This document shows, in pieces, positions 58,459-64,000 of a DNA stretch of 64,000 nucleotides (the first letter of the stretch is position 1; each line of letters starts with the position of its first letter). Source of the stretch: Hofstenia miamia (lineage: Eukaryota; Xenacoelomorpha; Acoela; Hofsteniidae); the NCBI GenBank assembly GCA_900660155.1, contig CABFPE010000042.1:15146-79145 (forward strand), read 5' to 3'. The position numbers and the translations under genes are program-made. The notes beneath the pieces are model-generated. The model searched no databases. It was given only the letters and a program-made list of their open reading frames with translations, and had not been told where the DNA came from.

Positions 58459-61400
58459 TTAGGGTGTTAATTTGATTTCAGCTTTGTCATCTAATTTTGT
58501 TTCTTTGATGTCAGCCATCACTATTTTCAAATTTTGAAAGTGTAACATGCTGTCTTTTTTTAATACAGACTCATTATTGGGTAGTGTCTGCTTAATTGTA
58601 TAGAGACCAGACCATATTGTTTTTAATTTTCTAACCTGATTAATGACAGTTAGTTTTGCTGGTGTGAATGTGTATACCTTGTCTCCTACTTTGTGCCCAT
58701 GTCTGTATATTTTTTTGTTATTGTTTCTATGTTGTCCCACTGTTGATTTCTTTATGTTGTGACACATTGTTTAATGAATTCCCATTATTTGGGTCTTCAA
58801 TTGTTTAATATATTCTTTGTCCATCTTGTCACTATATTTGAAGTACTGCATAGATAGAGGTGTTGCTGTTTCTCTCCTGAACATTGCTTTGAAATGTGTT
58901 ATTCCTGTTGTCAAATGTACCAATGTATTGTAGAAATATTCTACCATTTCTATTACTTTCCTCTATTTATTTCCTCCTATTCTTGTGGTCACAACTCTTA
59001 TCAGCTTTATCAATGTTTGATTCAACCTTTCTACTGCCCCATTGGGCTGTGGGTGATATGCTGTGGTTTGTTCACTTATTATTTCCAACAATTTTGTCAT
59101 CTCCTCAAAATAATCTGCTCTCAAATTGTGGTCCTTCATCAGTTATTATCATTTCCATCTGTCTGAATTTCAGTATCCATTCTTTCATTACTATTTCTGC
59201 TGTCTTTTTCACTGTTGTATTTGCCATCAGTATCATTCTTGTGTACTTTGTGAAATTATCCACCATTACTAGTAAGAATTGATAGCTTTCCTCATCTCTA
59301 GATAACATTTCCAAATCTATGTGCAATATTTCATTAGGCTGCAATGCAATTATTTTCTCTAATGGTGCCCTCTGCACTGGAAAGTGTTGCTTATTATTCA
59401 ATAAACATTTTGTACATTTGTATATTACATCTTCAATTACTTTTCTGACTGCTATTGTGATAAACCTGGTATTGAACATTTTTTCAGTTTGTTTGATCCT
59501 TATCACTTCTCTTTTGTAATATTCCAGGATTTCTATACTGTTGCATTGTGCTTTAACATATAAGAGTCCATTTTGTTTATCTTTCACTTGTATCTCATCA
59601 TAGTAACTTTTTGTAATCTTTGATAATGTTGTATTCAGGTCCTTTATTTTACTTCTAATTTCATTCTTATTGTTTTTCTACTATCTCTATTTCATGACTC
59701 TCTGATACTCAGGAAGTGATGTTCAAAAATTAGCATTGCTGTGCAAGTTTCCTTTCCTATGTTCTATTTTGAGCATGAATTCATTTAGGTACTCAATCCA
59801 TCTGGATACTATTCTCGTCTTGTTTCCTGAAATTTTTTAGCCAGGCTAGTCTGCAATTGTCAGTGTGTACCTGAAATTCTCTTCTGATTAAGAAGTGTCT
59901 AAATTTCTTTATATTTTCAATGAGTGCCAGCATCTCAAGCTTTGTGGATCTGTAATTCTCCTTGCTTGATTTTAGTTTCCTGCTAAAAAACTATATCAGC
60001 ACCTCCCTTCCATTTTTTATTTGACCTATTGTTGCTCCTATTTTAACATTACTTGCATCACAATCTAATTAAATTTTTCTGTATAATCTGGCACATTGAG
60101 TGATGGCAGTTTTGCCATTTCCTATTTTATATTGTCTAACTATTCTTGCTTTAACCATGGCCAGACAAATGGTATGGCTTTCCTCATCAGTTTAGCTGTT
60201 TTCCCAGTGATATTCAGAATAAATATCCCATAATAATTGAAGAATCCCATTATTCTTTGTATGTCTTTTTTATTATTTGGTTTTTCCATTTTTCAAATTA
60301 TAACTCTGGTGTTGTCCTTCATGCATATTCTGCCTTTTTCAATTACTCTTCCCAGAAATACTATCTTCTCCTTCAATATATCACATTTGTTTCCATTTTT
60401 CACAGTCCTGCTTTCTCTAATATGTCTAGAGTTCTTCCCAACTTATCTATATGTTCTTGCACCATGTCACTTGTTACTAAAATATCATCTATGATTGTGT
60501 TAACTCCATCCTCTATTTTATGTGTCTTATTTTTTAATACTTTTGTTATATATCATTGAAATTTTGTGGGAGCATTACAAAAGCCAAGCACCCCATATAA
60601 ATCCATTTGTACAGACTGTATGGCATTATGAATGCTGTTTTTCAATATATTCTTCTTACATTCTCACCTGCCAATATGACTTGCATAAGTCTATTGACAT
60701 AAAATATTTATGTTTGCTTGCCTCATACAACATATGAATCTTTCTTCATTACTTTGCTTAACTCTAAACATTATCTGTATTTGTTTCCTTCTTTTACGAA
60801 TACTGTTGGGGCTGTGTGTGGACTTTTGCTTGGTAGAATTATTTTATTGTCAATCAGTTCATTCAATATTAGGTAGCATTCCTCCTTCAATTGCTCCAGT
60901 ACTCTCCTCACCAGCAATTTTATTGGTTTTTCTGTGGTTGTCACTAACTTGTGCATTTCTCCTATCACTTGTTCCACACTGATTTCACTGTAATTTATAC
61001 TCCCTTCTGTGTCTTTCCAATAATTCTTTGAGTTGTTTTATTTTCTCTTCTTCCAAATGTTGATATTCTTACTTTTTTATGCCTGGTATCTTGTAGTCTT
61101 CTTCTTCTTCTTCTTCTTCTTCTTCTTCTTCTTCTTGACCTTTCATCCCTATGCCCTTGAGTTGACCTTTGGGACTACTTGATACCTTGATGGTGTTCAT
61201 CCATTTGCCCTTGAATTGGCTTTGAGGATTAATTTCTGTTTTCATTTGCTCATCCTTAAATCAACCTTGCAAATTATTCATTCCATCCTCAACTTTGATT
61301 TATTTCTAAATTAGTCTAATATTAGATTTGATGTATTTCCATATATCTTCATGCTTGATTTTTTCATATTGACATTTTTATTTGTTGCATTCAGGATTGG

Positions 61401-62510
61401 TTTCTTTCCTTTTGCATTTTTAATAGGACAGATGCTTGATGGCATTAATAGTCTCTTAGTATTGATCCCTTTCTGTTCATATAACATAATATCTGCTGTT
61501 ATCTGCTGTTCTGTTTATATTGTATGCATTCTCCATTTGTATGGTTGTAATTTTATATCTTCCTGCAGTTTGGATATGATTGTTGTTTGTTTTCCTTCAT
61601 CCTCTTCAATTTCAATTTCTTCCTCATGTACCTTTATCATTTTATTCATGTAATTTATCATGCACTTATTTTTTCTCAGGAAATCATCACTGAGTATCAC
61701 TTCATATGGTAGCAGGTTATTATGTATATCTACTATTACTAGCACTTGGTCAAACATCATGTTGGCCATTCTCATTTGTACTGATTTTATCATTCCTTTG
61801 GTATCAATATATTCTCCTGATGCATTAATTATTCTCTTATTGGATTTTTCCAAGTTTTCACATTAAAATCCCAATTTCATTGCACATTCACCTGTAATTC
61901 TTGAGGTTGCTGCCCCCTTATCAATTGTTTCTTTCTTCACCACTCCATTAATTGCAACTGTGTGTTCATGCTATTCAAATTTGTCAATATCATAATAGAT
62001 GTTCTGTTTTTCTGAGTCAGTGATCTTCCCAGTTTTCTGACTCTTCTTTGGTTTGGTCTTCTCTGTCCAAATCTATTAGATCTTCATTATCATAATATGT
62101 GTCTCTGTTTCTGATTATATTTATTTGCTTTTTGCAGTCTGGTTTCTTATGTCATTTTTGTCCATAATTATAGAATTTCAGATCTTTTCCTTTTATTTTT
62201 TTTGTTTTCCCATCTCTCATCCTCAGTTTAATTATTTTTTCTGGTTTCTTCTCTTCAAAATTTCTATTTGATGACTGATTTTGAAATTGTTTCTCCATGT
62301 TGGCGTCTCTCTATTCCATGCTGCTTTCTTGTATATCTGTGCATTGTTTTTTATTGTTTTTTGTCAACCTCCTTCCTTATCATCTTTTCCAGATTGTCAT
62401 TGACATTGCATTTTATTTTGAGCTCAGTTCTTATATTCTCAGGCATACCCTTACAAATGTGGGAAAATAGGTAGTATTTTGAATAGTTATTCTCCCTTGA
62501 ACTTAATTAT
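58459..62510 (-). mobile_element. Gypsy-type LTR element C (gag to integrase)
   Basis: Minus strand, right to left: gag end (about 62510-62180); nucleocapsid region near 62130-62170 with the CCHC pattern decayed; retropepsin region (about 61980-61515) with NGV...ASGEYIDTKGM like element A; linker with a (CTT)n run; reverse transcriptase (about 60980-60240); RNase H (about 60080-59750); integrase core (59587-59105) with HIDLEMLS, FLLVMVDNFTKYTRM and ITDEGPQFES; and integrase C-terminus (58767-58459) with GHKVGDKVYTF. It is closely similar to element A in protease, reverse transcriptase and integrase but oriented the opposite way. A 3' LTR (58261-58452) follows. The 5' LTR and primer site were not found. 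Broken by many lesions. Confidence 0.85.
61097..61136. repeat. (CTT)n microsatellite in element C
   Basis: About 13 CTT repeats, which in the minus-strand frame encode a glutamate or lysine run in the protease to reverse transcriptase linker. Element A has only a short GAAGAAGAAGA in the equivalent place (about 46938), so the run expanded here. Confidence 0.9.
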
Positions 62511-63070
62511 TGTAATTGTGGCCAAAATTGGGAACTATAAAAATGAAATGGGCAGTTGCAAAGAAAGCATTCCTAGGACAAAATCACTCAATTTTTTCTA
62601 GAATTTGAAAATATCAAAAATTATTTGAATTTTGTAAACATGTCACTAATTTTAGTACTTTGCAGTAAGGTTTTGAACAAATGGGTGTGAAATATGGCCC
62701 AAGATCACCCAAGGAAATATTCCTGGCCACCATGCATTATAAAATTCAACATGTACACTTTTTTAGAATGCTCAACATTTTCACTTTGCCTTGTACTGCA
62801 GATACAGAAACTATCTGGTTGAGTAAGTGCAGTTGTAAAAGAAGCTTAGAATATGCTTTGTACTAGTCAGTAGACCACTAGTAAATAGTAAACAGCCAAC
62901 TCTTCTGATGAAGCATATACCACTTTAATGCTTAATTGTGGGTATGTTATAAAATAATACTTTTCATGACAACAAAAGTTAGCAAACAACAAAAACCAGT
63001 AAATATCTTATTTGAATTTGTTTTTAATTCATGTTTTTCTGCTAAAATGTTTAACAAATAATGATATAAA
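62511..63070. other. A+T-rich spacer without recognised gene
   Basis: Short frames near 62681-62866 have no recognised domain. The 5' end of element C, if retained, should lie here but was not identified. Confidence 0.45.
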
Positions 63071-63072
63071 TA

Positions 63073-64000
63073 CAGGGTATGTAAAATTAAAACTAATCAC
63101 AGAAAAGATGATAAAATATTTCGTCATTTTATAACTATATGAAGGAATTTATGTTATGCATAACTATTTTGTTATTTTTCCAGTACTTTTTAACTTTAGA
63201 CATGGATTTAGACACTAGACTGGAAATTTTAAAACTAATACAGAAATGGAGACTGGGCAAAAGTGGCATTACATGCATACAAAACAGCACACCACTTTCA
63301 CAATGACATTTTTCTATTACAGCTGTCACAAACATGATGATAAAAAAATTTGAAAAGACAAAATGCTGCTAAATCCGGGAGACCATTGCTCCAAGAAGAC
63401 TGGAAACCAATGGTAATGAGTGCGCTGAAAACTCTGCAAGATAAAAATGTGCATGGCCATGCAAGTTCTTCTTCTATTGCTGCAGCTACTATAATTCCAA
63501 AGAAAAGTGTTTGTCGAATTCTTAAAGCATGTAGTATGTGTACGTACAAAATTGCCTTGCATCAAACTATCACTGAATCAGACTATTATCATCATCATCA
63601 TCTCGAATTTGCACAATGGATTTTAGCTAATGCTAATTTGCTCAATAATGTGCTTTGGTCAGATGAGGCCTATTTTTCTATGAATGGAATGGTCAACCGT
63701 CATAATTGTATCATATGGGCGTCTGAGAACCCTCGGTAAGTAATAACAGAAGGCTTGCACCCAGAAAAATTATATGTGTGGATGGTATTTAGTGCAAATT
63801 ATGTGCTAAAGCCATTTTTCTTTCCGGGTACAGTAAATCAGGATAATTGCACCAGTATGCTCCATGACCATATGTTTCCACAACTAAGACAGAAACAAAA
63901 AATGCAGTCTGTTATTTTTCAGTATGACGGTGCGCCACCACACTACTCCACCAAATACGTCAGGGATTTCATCAGCACTCAGTTGCCAGCTGAGTGTGTT
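63073..64000 (+). mobile_element. mariner-type DNA transposon, continues past window end
   Basis: The left terminal sequence CAGGGTATGTAAAATTAAAA, preceded by TA, is of the CAGGGTG/T type common in Tc1/mariner elements. A transposase starts at 63202. The right end lies beyond 64000. Confidence 0.75.
63202..64000 (+). pseudogene. Tc1/mariner-type transposase, broken, cut by window end
   Basis: The likely start is the ATG at 63202 (MDLDTRLEILKLIQKWRLGK). It has a stop at 63304 and a frame change near 63345, after which KRQNAAKSGRPLLQEDWK continues with the SGRP hook. The first catalytic block is NNVLWSDEAYFSMNGMVNRH (Asp at about 63661), followed by NCIIWASENPR and a stop at 63737. The frame then resumes with KLYVWMVFSANYVLKPFFF and the second block VIFQYDGAPPHYS (Asp near 63928). 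The third acidic residue is past the window. At least two stops and one frame change make this copy inactive. The family is distinct from the mariner at 24245 and the Tc1-like copy at 36343. Confidence 0.8.

Noticed and set aside
1-64000. CRISPR arrays, bacterial operons, tRNA or rRNA genes
   Set aside because: No regularly spaced array with unique spacers, no operon-like gene layout and no recognisable tRNA or rRNA was seen; the four palindromes at 20591-20759 have related, not unique, spacers and lie inside a MITE.

Overview
The window looks like nuclear DNA from an invertebrate animal. It is strongly A+T-rich by eye, littered with eukaryotic transposable elements (CR1-like and other LINEs, Penelope-like elements, Gypsy-type LTR elements, Tigger/pogo, mariner and Tc1-like DNA transposons, MITEs), and holds one clear host gene on the minus strand at 30909-33413: a full-length, single-exon relative of CIP2A, the protein phosphatase 2A inhibitor. 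The species cannot be named from this sequence alone. One run of N (36058-36342) and two single N characters (7910, 15328) show that this is a draft scaffold.

Layout. 1-3.7 kb: pieces of LTR elements, including a minus-strand Gypsy-like gag/protease relic with a primer-binding-site motif. 5.5-9.5 kb: a minus-strand Penelope-like element (reverse transcriptase plus GIY-YIG endonuclease) split by two LTR copies, each bordered by an 89-bp direct repeat. 11.1-19.5 kb: a 4192-bp segment present twice, apparently identical, on either side of a single N; it carries a small unrecognised exon-like ORF, an old LTR copy and the 3' end of a LINE. 20.0-21.5 kb: a possible P-element-like scrap, then a deleted Tigger/pogo element with a 265-bp MITE nested in it; the MITE carries four evenly spaced perfect palindromes. 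24.2-24.9 kb: a decayed mariner transposase. 27.3-28.7 kb: a second Penelope-like copy without the LTR insertion. 29.1-29.4 kb: a MITE with repeated ACGCTRRGTAC boxes.

30.9-33.4 kb is the CIP2A-like gene. 34.7-35.4 kb is a LINE fragment; 36.3-37.2 kb a Tc1-like transposase with an internal deletion; 38.2-41.3 kb a nearly complete CR1-like LINE with a PHD-type zinc finger in ORF1. 42.5-62.5 kb is a nest of LTR elements: a plus-strand Gypsy element (42461 to about 50165) with two large internal tandem duplications, a second family whose two copies meet tail to tail (about 50165-55180) with a hAT-type MITE inside one LTR, several short LTRs, and a minus-strand Gypsy element (about 58459-62510). 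The window ends inside another mariner-type transposon (63073 to beyond 64000).

Only the CIP2A-like gene looks intact and host-encoded. All recognisable transposon coding regions appear broken or truncated. The LTR elements are described as fossils only.
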